Below the pieces are notes generated by a model, which saw only the letters and a list, made by a program, of their open reading frames with translations, was not told where the DNA came from and searched no databases. From Sphingomonas sp. RIT328 (GTDB lineage Bacteria > Pseudomonadota > Alphaproteobacteria > Sphingomonadales > Sphingomonadaceae): 64,000 nucleotides of DNA. Positions 52,092 through 63,812 of this stretch are shown here, one piece after another. Made by a program: the position numbers and the translations under genes. The stretch covers positions 1 through 64,000 of the forward strand of contig NZ_JFYV01000011.1 of the NCBI RefSeq assembly GCF_000632225.1. Direction: 5' to 3'. Positions within the stretch are counted from its first letter, which is position 1; each line of letters opens with the position of its first letter.

Positions 52092-52101
52092 CGAACCGGC
52101 A

Positions 52102-53157
52102 ATGCTTTCGCGCCTGGTCCTGACCGATTACCGCAACCATGCGGCGCTGCCGCTCGCGCCCGGTCCCGGTTTCGTCGTGCTGACCGGCGAGAATGGCGCG
52201 GGCAAGACCAACGTGCTCGAAGCCGTGTCGCTGCTCGCCCCCGGCCGCGGGCTGCGGCGGGCGGCGCTCGCCGACATGCAGCGGCAGGGCGGCGCGGGTG
52301 GTTTCGGCATCGCCGCGACGCTCGCCGCGGCGGCGGGCGATGTCGAGATCGCCACCGGCACACTGCCCGGCGCACCCGATCGCCGCCAGTTGCGCATCCA
52401 GGGCGCGACTGCGACCGCCAATACGCTCGCCGAATGGCTGACCGTGCTGTGGCTGACCCCGGCGATGGACCGGCTGTTCGTCGAGCCCGCCGGCGAGCGG
52501 CGCCGCTTCCTCGACCGGCTGACGCTCGCGCTGCGCCCCGGCCATGCGCATCACGCGGCGCGCTACGAAGCGGCGATGCGCGCGCGCAACCGGCTGCTCG
52601 CCGCCGAACTGCCCGCCGATCCCGACTGGCTGACCGCGCTCGAGGCGCAGATGGCCGATCATGGCGGCGCGATCGCAGAGGCGCGTGAAGAGACGGTCGC
52701 GCTGCTCGGCGACGGGCTGGCGGCGCAGCCGGAGGGGGTGTTCGCCCGCGCCGCGCTCGCGCTGACCGGCTGGCAGAGCGATGCGGCGGAACTGCGCGAC
52801 CTGCTGCGCGCCGGCCGCGCGCGCGACGCCGCCGCGGGACGCGCGCTCGCCGGACCGCATCGCGTCGACCTGCTCGTCACGCATCTCGGCAAGCAGCAGC
52901 CGGCGGCGCTCGCCTCGACCGGCGAGCAGAAGGCGCTGCTGCTCGGCATCGTCCTCGCCCATGCCGAGCTGGTCGCGCAACGCACCGGCCAGCCGCCGAT
53001 CCTGCTGCTCGACGAGGTCGCCGCGCATCTCGACCCGCTGCGCCGCGCCGCGCTGTTCGAGCGGCTCGCGGCGCACGGGCAGGTGTGGATGACCGGCACC
53101 GAGCCGGCGCTGTTCGCCGCGATCGGCGACGCAGCGACGCGGGTCGAGCTGGGGTAA
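52102..53157 (+). CDS. recF: DNA replication and repair protein RecF
   Basis: A 351-residue SMC-like ATPase that loads RecA at gaps in damaged DNA. Walker A is GENGAGKTN near residues 33-41, the ABC signature is [11 protein letters not shown] near 274, and Walker B is [13 protein letters not shown] near 298. The ATG at 52102 gives [13 protein letters not shown], as in the family. An in-frame extension upstream is non-conserved. It is followed by gyrB, the classic neighbour, but with a REP-like element between them. Confidence 0.96.
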   Translation: MLSRLVLTDYRNHAALPLAPGPGFVVLTGENGAGKTNVLEAVSLLAPGRGLRRAALADMQRQGGAGGFGIAATLAAAAGDVEIATGTLPGAPDRRQLRIQGATATANTLAEWLTVLWLTPAMDRLFVEPAGERRRFLDRLTLALRPGHAHHAARYEAAMRARNRLLAAELPADPDWLTALEAQMADHGGAIAEAREETVALLGDGLAAQPEGVFARAALALTGWQSDAAELRDLLRAGRARDAAAGRALAGPHRVDLLVTHLGKQQPAALASTGEQKALLLGIVLAHAELVAQRTGQPPILLLDEVAAHLDPLRRAALFERLAAHGQVWMTGTEPALFAAIGDAATRVELG

Positions 53158-53216
53158 CGGGCGGCGGTGCGCGGACCTGCATCCACAGGCCTGATTTCCC
53201 GTCCTCCCGCCCCTCT

Positions 53217-55920
<2,704 letters not shown>

Positions 55921-56005
55921 AGGTTAGAGCCGGCGATAATTGAAGCGCCACACCGTCGGCTCGCCGAATCAGCGCGCGAACAGAGTTTGTGGGAAAATCG
56001 TGTCG

Positions 56006-56098
56006 ACCGCCCCGGCGAAGGCCGGGTCCCAGTTGGGAAACTGTGGTAAGTCTCCCGTGAGCTTCACCCTGCCGGACCCCGGCCTTCGCCGGGGTGGA
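56006..56098. repeat. Paired REP-like element, type B (copy 1)
   Basis: A left arm at 56006-56037 (ACCGCCCCGGCGAAGGCCGG onward, ending CAGTTGGG) and a right arm at 56067-56098 (core GACCCCGGCCTTCGCCGGGG, ending TGGA) are inverted copies 29 bases apart. The whole 93-base unit aligns with 60532-60624, including parts of the spacer (GTAA, GCTTCACC). It lies in the gap after gyrB, where no gene is present. Confidence 0.8.
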
Positions 56099-56188
56099 GC
56101 ATCGGAAGGACATACGGGAAGACGTCCGCCAAAGCGCGCCCTCACAGGCGCCAACGTCTCATCGAACCGGCAGACCGTCGCCCCACCG

Positions 56189-56482
56189 TCAAGCCGCGCG
56201 GCGCGTCATCCCCAGCCAGTCGCGCGCCTGGCGCTGCGCCAGCGCGATCTCGCGCGCGGTCATGTCTTCGGCGACTTCGGCGCGCGCGCCGGCCGCGTCA
56301 CGGAAACCGGCGACCGCGGCGAGGTTGAACCATTTGTGGGCTTCGATCAGGTCGACGACCGCGCCGGCGGTGCCGGTCTGGTAGCAGATGCCGAGGTCGT
56401 ACAACGCCTCCGGCTGGCCCTGCATCGCGTCGGCGATGCGGCTGTCTAGCAGGAACTGCGCGCTTTTCGAACTAATGCCCAT
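56189..56482 (-). CDS. Small Sel1-like repeat protein
   Basis: A 97-residue soluble helical protein with one Sel1/TPR-type repeat (ALYDLGICYQTGT ... VDLIEAHKWFNLAAVAG) and a C-terminal helix ending REIALAQRQARDWLGM. Such short Sel1-like proteins are common and are thought to be protein-binding modules. Function unknown. Single gene, start ATG at 56482. Confidence 0.75.
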   Translation of the reverse strand: MGISSKSAQFLLDSRIADAMQGQPEALYDLGICYQTGTAGAVVDLIEAHKWFNLAAVAGFRDAAGARAEVAEDMTAREIALAQRQARDWLGMTRRAA

Positions 56483-56560
56483 TGGTTGCCCCCATCGATC
56501 ATGAGGGCAGATTGCGCGATTCGTCCTGAAAAATGGTTAACGTCGCAGGAACCGCACGTT

Positions 56561-57406
56561 TCAGCCGATCGGCTCGATCGCGACGTTATCGATCAGCCGC
56601 GTCGCGCCCATCCGCGCGGCGGCGAGCAACCGGCGCGGGCGATCCGCCGCCGGCGATTCCGCGAGCGTCTCGGCATCGGCAAGCGCGATATAGTCGACGG
56701 CGAAGCCGGCCCCGTGCAGCGCCGCCCGCGCCTCCGCCAGCGCCGCCTCAACATCGTCGCCGCGCCCGATCGCCCGCGCCGCGACGCCGAGCGCGCGCGG
56801 CAAGGCGACCGCCTTGGCCCGCTGCGCATCGTCGAGGTAGATGTTGCGCGACGACAGCGCGAGGCCATCGTCGTCGCGCTGGATCGGCACGCCGACGATC
56901 TCCACGCTCATGTCGAGATCGGCGACGATGCGGCGGATGACGGCGAGCTGCTGGAAATCCTTCTCGCCGAAATAGGCGATGTCGGCGCGCGTCTGGTTGA
57001 ACAATTTGGTGACGACGGTGGCGACGCCGTCGAAATGCCCGGGCCGCGCCGCGCCGTCGAACGAGTCGCTGACCCCGCTCACCGTCACGCCGGTGGCGAA
57101 GCCCGCCGGATACATCGCCTCGACCGGCGGCAGCCAGACGCCGTCGCAGCCGTGTTCGGCGAGCAGCCGCACGTCCGCCGACTCGCGGCGCGGATAGCGG
57201 GCAAGGTCCTCGTCCGGCCCGAACTGCTTGGGATTGACGAAGATCGAGACGATCACCCTGGTCCCCGGCCGCCGCGCCGCCTCGACCAGGGCGATATGGC
57301 CGGCGTGCAGCGCGCCCATCGTCGGCACCAGCGCGATCGTCGCGCCCTCTGCGCGCCATGCGGCGACCGCCGCGCGCAGCCCGTCCAGGTCTCGGATCGT
57401 CAGCAC
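56561..57406 (-). CDS. panC: Pantothenate synthetase (pantoate--beta-alanine ligase)
   Basis: A 281-residue enzyme that joins pantoate and beta-alanine with ATP in the coenzyme A pathway. It shows PTMGALHAGH near residue 29 (HIGH-like), YFGEKDFQQL near 146 and LSSRNIYLD near 181. The start is GTG at 57406. It is divergent from mipZ, with only 35 bases between the start codons, so both promoters must overlap this gap or the neighbouring coding ends. Confidence 0.95.
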   Translation of the reverse strand: MLTIRDLDGLRAAVAAWRAEGATIALVPTMGALHAGHIALVEAARRPGTRVIVSIFVNPKQFGPDEDLARYPRRESADVRLLAEHGCDGVWLPPVEAMYPAGFATGVTVSGVSDSFDGAARPGHFDGVATVVTKLFNQTRADIAYFGEKDFQQLAVIRRIVADLDMSVEIVGVPIQRDDDGLALSSRNIYLDDAQRAKAVALPRALGVAARAIGRGDDVEAALAEARAALHGAGFAVDYIALADAETLAESPAADRPRRLLAAARMGATRLIDNVAIEPIG

Positions 57407-57441
57407 CGTTTAATCCCTCGAACAATGAGCGCGCGGCTTCT

Positions 57442-58281
57442 ATGAAGAGCGTCGTGACCGAGCAACCCGCCAGCATCGATAAGGAACGAACCGTGCCCGC
57501 AGGGCCACACGTCATCGTCTTCGCCAATGAGAAAGGCGGCACCGGCAAGTCGACGACTGCCGTCCATGTCGCCATCGCGCTCGCCGCCAAGGGCGCGAAG
57601 GTCGCGTGTTTCGACCTCGACCATCGCCAGCGCACCGTCGGCCGCTATCTCGACAATCGCGCCGCCACGATCAAACGCACCGGCAGCGCGCTGCCGATGC
57701 CGGTCCATGCGACGCACGACGGCGAAAGCGAGTCGGTGTTCGAGGAGACCTGGGGCCGCCTGTCCGAGGGCGCCGACTTCCTGATCGTCGACACGCCCGG
57801 TCGCGACGATTATTTCGCCCGCACCGCCGCCGCGCTGTCCAACACGTTGGTCACGCCGATGAACGACAGTTTCGTCGACTTCGACCTGATCGGCCAGGTC
57901 GATCCCGAGACGTTCAACGTCACCCGGCCGAGCTTCTATTCGGAACTGATCTGGGATGCCCGCAAGCAGCGCGCGCGCGCCGACGGCACGCAGATCGACT
58001 GGGTGGTGCTGCGCAACCGCCTGCAGCATATCGAGGCGCGCAACATGCGCCGCGTCTCCGATGCGCTCGGCCAGCTCGCCAAGCGGGTCGGCTTCCGCAT
58101 CATCCCCGGCCTCGGCGAGCGCGTCATCTATCGCGAGCTGTTCCCGGCCGGGCTGACGATGATCGATTCCAAGGAGTTCGGCGCGATGGGCCTCGGCCAT
58201 GTCGCCTCGCGCCAGGAGCTGCGCGAGATGATGAGCGCGCTGCAACTGCCCGAGCACAGCACGCCGGTGGTCGCCGCGTGA
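57442..58281 (+). CDS. mipZ: Division-plane positioning ATPase MipZ
   Basis: A 279-residue ParA/MinD-type ATPase. The deviant Walker A is EKGGTGKSTTAVH near residues 31-43, and FDLDHRQRTVGRYLDNR and VDTPGRDDY follow, as in Caulobacter MipZ, which forms polar gradients and inhibits FtsZ. Alphaproteobacteria use it in place of MinCDE. The stop overlaps the J-domain gene start (GTGA), a possible regulatory coupling. Confidence 0.92.
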   Translation: MKSVVTEQPASIDKERTVPAGPHVIVFANEKGGTGKSTTAVHVAIALAAKGAKVACFDLDHRQRTVGRYLDNRAATIKRTGSALPMPVHATHDGESESVFEETWGRLSEGADFLIVDTPGRDDYFARTAAALSNTLVTPMNDSFVDFDLIGQVDPETFNVTRPSFYSELIWDARKQRARADGTQIDWVVLRNRLQHIEARNMRRVSDALGQLAKRVGFRIIPGLGERVIYRELFPAGLTMIDSKEFGAMGLGHVASRQELREMMSALQLPEHSTPVVAA

Positions 58282-58538
58282 AGTGGCTGCTCGCGATCGC
58301 GTTGATCTGGTTCGCCTGGCGTTACCTCAAGCCCGCCCCGAAGCCGGCGCGGCTGACCGAGACGCAGCGCGCCCGCCGGCTGCTCGGCCTGCGCGCCGAC
58401 GCTGACGAGGGCGAGATCCGCGCCGCGCACCGCCGCCTCGTCGCCGAGGCGCATCCCGATCGCGGTGGTTCGTCGGAGGCGAGCATCGAGCTCAACGCCG
58501 CGCGCGACCTGCTGCTCGGCGCGCTGCGGCGGGGCTGA
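58278..58538 (+). CDS. Membrane-anchored J-domain protein
   Basis: An 86-residue protein with an N-terminal transmembrane helix (MKWLLAIALIWFAW) and a J domain holding the HPD motif in EAHPDRGGSSEASIELNAARD. It is a minimal DnaJ-like co-chaperone that would recruit DnaK to the inner membrane. The GTG start overlaps mipZ, and its stop touches the next gene (TGATG). It is probably co-transcribed with mipZ and the mutase. Confidence 0.85.
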   Translation: MKWLLAIALIWFAWRYLKPAPKPARLTETQRARRLLGLRADADEGEIRAAHRRLVAEAHPDRGGSSEASIELNAARDLLLGALRRG

Positions 58539-59905
58539 TGGCGCATCGTCTGTCGCCGGCGATCCTGCGCGAATATGACGTGCGCGGTACGGTCGGCCGC
58601 AACCTCGGCACCGACGATGCGCGCGCGATCGGGCGCAGCTTCGCGACGCGCGTCCGCGCCGCGGGCGGCCGCCGCGTCGCGGTCGGCCGCGACGGCCGCC
58701 TGTCCTCGCCGGACCTCGAAGCGGCGCTGGTCACCGGGCTGACCGCGGGCGGCGTCGACGTCGTGCGGATCGGCATCGGACCGACGCCGATGCTCTATTT
58801 CGCCGAGGCGACGCTCGCCGTCGATGCCGGCATCCACGTCACCGGCAGCCACAATCCGCGCGACGACAATGGCTTCAAGATGGTGCTCGGCCATCGTTCC
58901 TTCTACGGCGCCGACGTCCAGGACCTCGCGCGCATCGCCGCCGGGGGCGCGTGGAGCGAGGGCGCCGGTCAGGTGACCGAGGTCGACGTGCTCGACTCCT
59001 ATGTCGCGCGGCTGCTCGCCGGGCATCGCGGCGGCGCCTATCGGATCGGCTGGGATTGCGGCAACGGCGCCGCCGGCCCGGCGGTGGCGCGGCTGACCGC
59101 GGCGCTGCCCGGCGAGCATCACCTGCTCTACACCGAGGTCGACGGCCGCTTCCCCCACCACCATCCCGATCCGACCGAGGAGCATAACCTCGCCGATCTG
59201 AAGGCGTTGGTCCGGCGCGAACGGCTCGACTTCGGTATCGCCTTCGACGGGGACGGCGACCGGATCGGCGCGGTCGACGGCGACGGCCGCGTCCTCTGGG
59301 GCGATCAGTTGCTCAGCCTGCTGATCGAGCCGGTGCTCGCCGCCTGCCCCGGCGCCGCGGTCGTCGCCGACGTCAAGACCTCGCAATTCGTCTTCGATCG
59401 CATCGCCGCGCTGGGCGGCGTGCCAATAATGGGCCCGACCGGTCACAGCCTGATGAAGGAGGCGATGATCGCGCACGACGCGCCGATCGCCGGCGAGCTT
59501 AGCGGCCATATCTTCTTCGCGCACGACTGGTACGGTTTCGACGACGCGCTCCACGCCGCGGTGCAGCTGATCGGCGCGGTGGCACGCAGCGGCCGCTCGC
59601 TCACCGCATTGCGCGCGGCGATGCCGCCGCTGGTCAACACGCCCGACCTGCGCTTTCCGGTCGATCCGGCGCGCAAGTTCGCCGCGGTCGACGCGATCCG
59701 CGACCGGCTCGTCGCCGCGGGGGTCGAGGTGGTGGCGATCGACGGCGTCCGCGTCACCACGCCGCATGGCTGGTGGTTGCTGCGCGCCTCCAACACGCAG
59801 GATGCGCTCACCGCCCGTGCCGAGGCGCACGATGCGGCGGGGCTCGCCACGCTGCTCGCGGAGATCGACGCCGCGCTCGCCGCCGAAGGGTTGGCGCGTG
59901 ATTGA
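58538..59905 (+). CDS. Phosphomannomutase/phosphoglucomutase
   Basis: A 455-residue alpha-D-phosphohexomutase. The phospho-serine is in VTGSHNPRDDNG near residue 104, the metal loop is FDGDGDRIG near 238, and GELSGH and the C-terminal phosphate-binding loop follow. It interconverts mannose- or glucose-6-phosphate and the 1-phosphates for exopolysaccharide, LPS and nucleotide-sugar synthesis. It resembles AlgC/ManB. It is the third gene of the mipZ-J-domain-mutase run. Confidence 0.9.
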   Translation: MAHRLSPAILREYDVRGTVGRNLGTDDARAIGRSFATRVRAAGGRRVAVGRDGRLSSPDLEAALVTGLTAGGVDVVRIGIGPTPMLYFAEATLAVDAGIHVTGSHNPRDDNGFKMVLGHRSFYGADVQDLARIAAGGAWSEGAGQVTEVDVLDSYVARLLAGHRGGAYRIGWDCGNGAAGPAVARLTAALPGEHHLLYTEVDGRFPHHHPDPTEEHNLADLKALVRRERLDFGIAFDGDGDRIGAVDGDGRVLWGDQLLSLLIEPVLAACPGAAVVADVKTSQFVFDRIAALGGVPIMGPTGHSLMKEAMIAHDAPIAGELSGHIFFAHDWYGFDDALHAAVQLIGAVARSGRSLTALRAAMPPLVNTPDLRFPVDPARKFAAVDAIRDRLVAAGVEVVAIDGVRVTTPHGWWLLRASNTQDALTARAEAHDAAGLATLLAEIDAALAAEGLARD

Positions 59906-60404
59906 CAGCCACCGCGCAGCCGATAGGCTCGGCGCCATGGTGGGGACCTATGATGCCGAACGCGCGGTCGACAGCTTCCGCTCGAGTACCAATCGCTGGC
60001 TGTTCGGCAGCTTCACCGGCTGGCTGACCATCCTGTCCTGCGCGATCGGCGTTGGCCTGGTGGTGATCGCGGTGCGCTGGCTGCAGAATCTGGCCGCCGC
60101 CTATGAGATCACCGACCAGCGGCTGATCGTGCGCCGCGGGCTGGTGATGAAATCGATCGACGAGATCGAACTCTATCGGATCAAGGATGTGCGGGTCGAC
60201 TATTCGCTGGTCAACCAGATTACCGACATCGGCACGATCACCATCACCTCGAGCGACCGGACGACCGGCAATGCGCAATTCGTGCTGCGCGACATCCCCG
60301 CCGCGCGCGAACGCCGCGAAGGCATCCGCAAACTCGTCGACCGCGCCCGCCGCCTGCGCGGCGTCCGCGAGATGGATATCGACGACGAGCGCGATTACCG
60401 CTGA
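59898..60404 (+). CDS. PH-domain membrane protein (DUF304/YdbT type)
   Basis: A protein of 168 residues (155 from the alternative ATG at 59937) with one hydrophobic helix (WLTILSCAIGVGLVVIAVRW) and a bacterial PH domain (YEITDQRLIVRRGLVMKSID, then IELYRIKDVRVDYSL). Such proteins are thought to act in membrane organisation. GTG at 59898 is preferred because GAAGGG lies 7 bases before it; it overlaps the mutase by 8 bases. Last gene of the operon. Confidence 0.82.
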   Translation: MIDSHRAADRLGAMVGTYDAERAVDSFRSSTNRWLFGSFTGWLTILSCAIGVGLVVIAVRWLQNLAAAYEITDQRLIVRRGLVMKSIDEIELYRIKDVRVDYSLVNQITDIGTITITSSDRTTGNAQFVLRDIPAARERREGIRKLVDRARRLRGVREMDIDDERDYR

Positions 60405-60511
60405 ATAGACTATGGTGCGACCGTGGGGCGGAGATCAGCACCCAAGTTCCGCAAGGTAAAACTCTGGAACGGCCACCACACAGGTTAAGTCAGTATTCCC
60501 GCGCAGGCGAG

Positions 60512-60659
60512 ACCTCTGCGAAAGTTTCGAAACCGCCCCGGCGAAGGCCGGGGCCCAGTTGGGAGGCCGTTGTAACTGATTGCAAGGCTTCACCAAACTG
60601 GACCCCGGCCTGCGCCGGAGTGGTACGTGAGCAGGTAAGATTGCTACTTTCGCAGAGGT
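60512..60659. repeat. Insert with 13-bp inverted ends carrying a type B element
   Basis: ACCTCTGCGAAAG (60512-60524) and its exact reverse complement CTTTCGCAGAGGT (60647-60659) bound a segment that contains the type B pair at 60532-60624. On either side lies the decamer CGCGCAGGCG (60500-60509 and 60662-60671), as if the insert split a type C arm. Confidence 0.6.
60532..60624. repeat. Paired REP-like element, type B (copy 2)
   Basis: A left arm at 60532-60563 (ACCGCCCCGGCGAAGGCCGG onward, ending CAGTTGGG) and a right arm at 60593-60624 (core GACCCCGGCCTGCGCCGGAG). Nearly identical to the copy at 56006-56098 over its full length. Confidence 0.8.
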
Positions 60660-60748
60660 TTCGCGCAGGCGGGAATGCAGTGGCGACGCGGAACAGGCGT
60701 CTATGGCACGAAGAACACTAGGCTCCCGCTTTCGGGGGAGCACTGATG
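60657..60748. repeat. Paired REP-like element, type C (copy 2)
   Basis: A left arm at 60657-60683 (core TCGCGCAGGCGGGAATGCAG) and a right arm at 60718-60748 (core GGCTCCCGCTTTCGGGGGAG, ending CACTGATG), matching 7780-7871 in design and spacing. A second partial left arm is at 60491-60510. Confidence 0.6.
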
Positions 60749-60814
60749 CTGGGCCGGCCGTTCTCTTTGAGACGGAAAGCTATCCAGCAACCCCGAATGC
60801 CCCCATCGCGACAC

Positions 60815-60927
60815 CCCCTCCGCGCCTCCGCGTGAACTCATTTTGAGGACCGCCCGCCGAGCGATGATGATCTCACGCGAAGACGCGAGGACGCGAAGAA
60901 GGGAGTTCACGCGGAGGCGCGGAGGGG
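60815..60927. repeat. 24-bp perfect inverted repeat pair
   Basis: CCCCTCCGCGCCTCCGCGTG plus AACT (60815-60838) and its exact reverse complement at 60904-60927. The 65-base centre contains CTCACGCGAAGACGCGAGGA-type short tandem units. It could form a cruciform and may be a further dispersed family. Confidence 0.75.
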
Positions 60928-61031
60928 TTTCGCGGCTTCGCGCGATCACGGCGACGTCAGCCACTCGCCGTTCCGGCACCCGCCGGACGCAAGGCTGGCA
61001 AAAGCCGCGGCGAGCGCCCATTTAGGGTGCA

Positions 61032-61790
61032 ATGCGTCCGACCCCCCAGATCATCCGCGTCATCGACCTCGAAACCACCGGCAGCGCACCGCCCGCACAT
61101 GGCGTGTGCGAGATCGGCTGGCAGGATGTCGCGCTCCAGCCCGGCGGCCGGTGGGAGCTGGAGGGCGAGGGCGGGGCGATCCTCGTCAATCCGGGGCGCG
61201 CGATCCCGCCGATCACCCAGGCGATCCACCATATCCTCGACGAGGATGTCGCCGACGCCCCCTGGTGGCACGATGTCGCGCGCCGCGTGCTCGACCCCTA
61301 TCCGCGCCGCGTCGCGCTCGCCGCGCATCGTGCCGATTTTGAGCAGCAATTCTGCACGCCCAACCTGACCCATGGCCAGGACTGGATCTGCACGTGGAAA
61401 TGCGCGCTGCGGCTGTGGCCCGATTCGCCGAGTTTCTCGAATCAGGTGCTGCGCTACTGGCGGCGGCCGGCGGGGCTCGACCAGAGCCGCGGCCTGCCCG
61501 TCCACCGCGCCTTCCCGGACGCCTATGTCACCGCGCATCATCTGCGCGACCAGCTCAACGAGGCGAGCGTCGCGCAACTGCTCGAATGGTCGCGCGATCC
61601 GGGGCTGATCCCGCGCGTCCGCTACGGCCCGCACCGCGGCAAGGCGTGGAGCGAGCTCGACCATGAGAGCCTGATGGCCTTCCTGACCGATCGCGATCCC
61701 GATATCCGCTTCACCGCCAATGCCGAGATGGACCGGCGCAGCGGCGGGGGCGCGGTCGGCAAGCCCAGCGCGCAGGATCTGCTGCTCTAG
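61032..61790 (+). CDS. DEDDh 3'-5' exonuclease
   Basis: A 252-residue exonuclease of the DnaQ/RNase T fold. Exo I is VIDLETTG at residues 10-17, Exo II is in AAHRADFEQQF near 97, and Exo III is HRAFPDAYVT near 158 with the DEDDh histidine. A short C-terminal region (GPHRGKAWSELDHESLMAFL) resembles the tail of exodeoxyribonuclease X. It probably trims DNA ends in repair. Single gene. Confidence 0.88.
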   Translation: MRPTPQIIRVIDLETTGSAPPAHGVCEIGWQDVALQPGGRWELEGEGGAILVNPGRAIPPITQAIHHILDEDVADAPWWHDVARRVLDPYPRRVALAAHRADFEQQFCTPNLTHGQDWICTWKCALRLWPDSPSFSNQVLRYWRRPAGLDQSRGLPVHRAFPDAYVTAHHLRDQLNEASVAQLLEWSRDPGLIPRVRYGPHRGKAWSELDHESLMAFLTDRDPDIRFTANAEMDRRSGGGAVGKPSAQDLLL

Positions 61791-61856
61791 CCTGGGTTGA
61801 CGGCTTTACCGGCAGCATCGCTGGCGTAACGACATCGGCTCGCGTAAGGCTGGGCG

Positions 61857-63368
61857 GTGCTGAGCAAAGTCCGCAATCCATTCATCATTTCGGAAGGCCG
61901 GCTCGGCCGCGCGCTGGTCGTCTTCATGGCGCTCGGGTTTCTCGCGCTCGTCGCCGCGGGCGCCGGTGCGGGCTGGGCGTCGCGGCAGAACGAGGCGCAT
62001 ACCGCCGCCGTCGCGCATACCTATCAGGTCGAGTTGGCGATCAGCAACGCGCGTCGCCTCATCGAACAGGGCGAGGCGTCGCGACGCGGCTATCTGCTCA
62101 CCGCCAACCCCGACTATCGCGACGCCTATCACCGCTGGTCGGCCGCCACCCCGGCGGCGCTCGCGCGCATCGCCGATCTCACCCGCGACAATCCCGACCA
62201 GGTCGCCGCCCTGAAGCTGTTGCAACGCGAGGTCAGCGCGTTGCTCGCGCAGCGCGCGCGGACGATCGGTCTGATCGACAGCGGTCATGCCGATACCGCC
62301 ACCACCCTGTTCCGCACCGAGGCGAGCGTCCGCCGGCTGACGACCATCCGCGATACGTTCGAACGGATGGCAGTCACCGAACGCCGCCTGCTCGCCCAGC
62401 GCGATGCGGCGCAGCAGGCGAGCGTGCGCGCCTTCTATATCATCCTCGGCGTCGCCGCGGTGCTGCTCGCGCTCGTCGCGCTCGCCTCGCTGCTCACCAT
62501 CATCGGGTACACCCGCGATCTGTCGCGGTCGCGCGACCGGCTGCGCGACTTCAATGAGCGACTCGAGGAGACGGTGCACGAACGCACCTCCGACCTCAGC
62601 CGTGCCAATGAAGAGATCCAGCGTTTCGCCTATATCGTCAGCCACGATCTGCGCTCGCCGCTGGTCAACGTGATGGGCTTCACCGCCGAGCTCGCCGCCG
62701 CGACCACCCCGCTCGCCGAGCTGGTCGACCGGGCCGAGGCGGAGGCGCCGCAGATCGTCAGCGACGAGGCGCGGCTCGCGGTACGCGAGGATCTGCCCGA
62801 GGCGATCGGCTTCATCCGCACTTCGACGCAGAAGATGGACCGGCTGATCAACGCCATCCTCAAACTGTCGCGCGAAGGCCGCAGGGTCATCACGCCCGAG
62901 CCGATCGATCCCGCCGCCATCGCCGATACCGTCGCCGGATCGATCCGCCACCTGCTCGACGACCGCGGCATCAGCTTTTCGGTACGGCGGCCGATGCCGT
63001 CGCTGGTCACCGATCGCGTCGCGATCGAACAGATCCTGTCGAACCTGATCGAGAATGCGACCAAATATCTCGAACCCGGCCGCCCCGGCGTCATCACCGT
63101 CTCCGGCGAGGCGAAGCGCGACCGCGTCCTCCTGTCGGTGACCGACAACGGCCGCGGCATCGATCCGCGCGATCACCAGCGCATCTTCGACCTGTTCCGC
63201 CGCTCCGGCCGGCAGGACCAGCCCGGTGAGGGAATCGGGCTGGCGCATGTCCGGGCGCTCGCCTATCGGCTCGGCGGGACGATCGACGTCGATAGCGAAC
63301 CGGGCCGCGGATCGACATTTCGCCTCAACCTTCCAAAGACCTACGTCAGTCAGGACAGCGCTGCATGA
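61857..63368 (+). CDS. CHASE3 sensor histidine kinase
   Basis: A 503-residue membrane kinase. TM1 is about residues 18-42, a CHASE3 periplasmic domain about 45-185 (EASRRGYLLTANPDYR is typical), and TM2 about 195-218. HisKA follows with H near 263 in VSHDLRSPLVN, then HATPase with N-box NLIENATKYL and G-box DNGRGID/GEGIGLAHV. The DHp type is that of bacteriophytochrome-like kinases. Start GTG at 61857. It overlaps the response regulator by ATGA. Confidence 0.92.
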   Translation: MLSKVRNPFIISEGRLGRALVVFMALGFLALVAAGAGAGWASRQNEAHTAAVAHTYQVELAISNARRLIEQGEASRRGYLLTANPDYRDAYHRWSAATPAALARIADLTRDNPDQVAALKLLQREVSALLAQRARTIGLIDSGHADTATTLFRTEASVRRLTTIRDTFERMAVTERRLLAQRDAAQQASVRAFYIILGVAAVLLALVALASLLTIIGYTRDLSRSRDRLRDFNERLEETVHERTSDLSRANEEIQRFAYIVSHDLRSPLVNVMGFTAELAAATTPLAELVDRAEAEAPQIVSDEARLAVREDLPEAIGFIRTSTQKMDRLINAILKLSREGRRVITPEPIDPAAIADTVAGSIRHLLDDRGISFSVRRPMPSLVTDRVAIEQILSNLIENATKYLEPGRPGVITVSGEAKRDRVLLSVTDNGRGIDPRDHQRIFDLFRRSGRQDQPGEGIGLAHVRALAYRLGGTIDVDSEPGRGSTFRLNLPKTYVSQDSAA

Positions 63369-63811
63369 ATGCCCATCAATCCGTCGGCATCGTCATGATC
63401 GAGGATGACGAGGGCCACGCCCGGCTGATCGAGAAGAACATCCGTCGTGCCGGCATCCTCAACGATATCCGCCATTTCACCGACGGCACCCAGGCGCTGC
63501 ACCATCTGTTCGAGGCGGAGGACGGCCCCGCCAAGAACGGCCCGGCGCTGATCCTGCTCGACCTCAACCTGCCCGACATGAGCGGCACCGACATCCTCCA
63601 GCGGATCAAGGCGGAGGGCAGCCCGCTCAAGCGCACCCCCGTCGTCGTGCTCACCACTACCGACGACAAGATCGAGATCCAGCGCTGCTACGATCTCGGC
63701 TGCAACGTCTACATCACCAAGCCGGTCAATTACGAAAGCTTCGCGCAGGCGATCCGCCAGCTCGGCCTGTTCCTGTCGGTGATCCAGGTTCCCGCCTTCG
63801 AGGGTCATTGA
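63365..63811 (+). CDS. Rcp1-like response regulator
   Basis: A 148-residue single-domain receiver. Acidic pair in MIEDDEGHARLIEKNI, phospho-acceptor aspartate near residue 66 in LILLDLNLPDMSG, the threonine run VVVLTTTDD, and the lysine in ITKPVNYESF. It resembles the Rcp1 group that pairs with CHASE3/phytochrome-type kinases. Its start overlaps the upstream kinase gene, so they are a two-component pair. No output domain. Confidence 0.93.
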   Translation: MNAHQSVGIVMIEDDEGHARLIEKNIRRAGILNDIRHFTDGTQALHHLFEAEDGPAKNGPALILLDLNLPDMSGTDILQRIKAEGSPLKRTPVVVLTTTDDKIEIQRCYDLGCNVYITKPVNYESFAQAIRQLGLFLSVIQVPAFEGH

Positions 63812-63812
63812 T

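Larger units (their letters stand above)
60405..61031. other. Intergenic repeat nest
   Basis: About 630 bases without a credible gene. It contains a type B paired REP-like element inserted into a type C one, then a 24-bp perfect inverted repeat pair (60815-60838 and 60904-60927) with ACGCGAAGACGCGAGGACGC between them. No promoter was recognised, although the exonuclease gene begins at 61032. Confidence 0.7.

Noticed and set aside
60857..60930. Short tandem ACGCGAAG-type units as a possible CRISPR
   Set aside because: Units are under 10 bases without spacers of constant length and sit inside a palindromic element. No cas gene is present.
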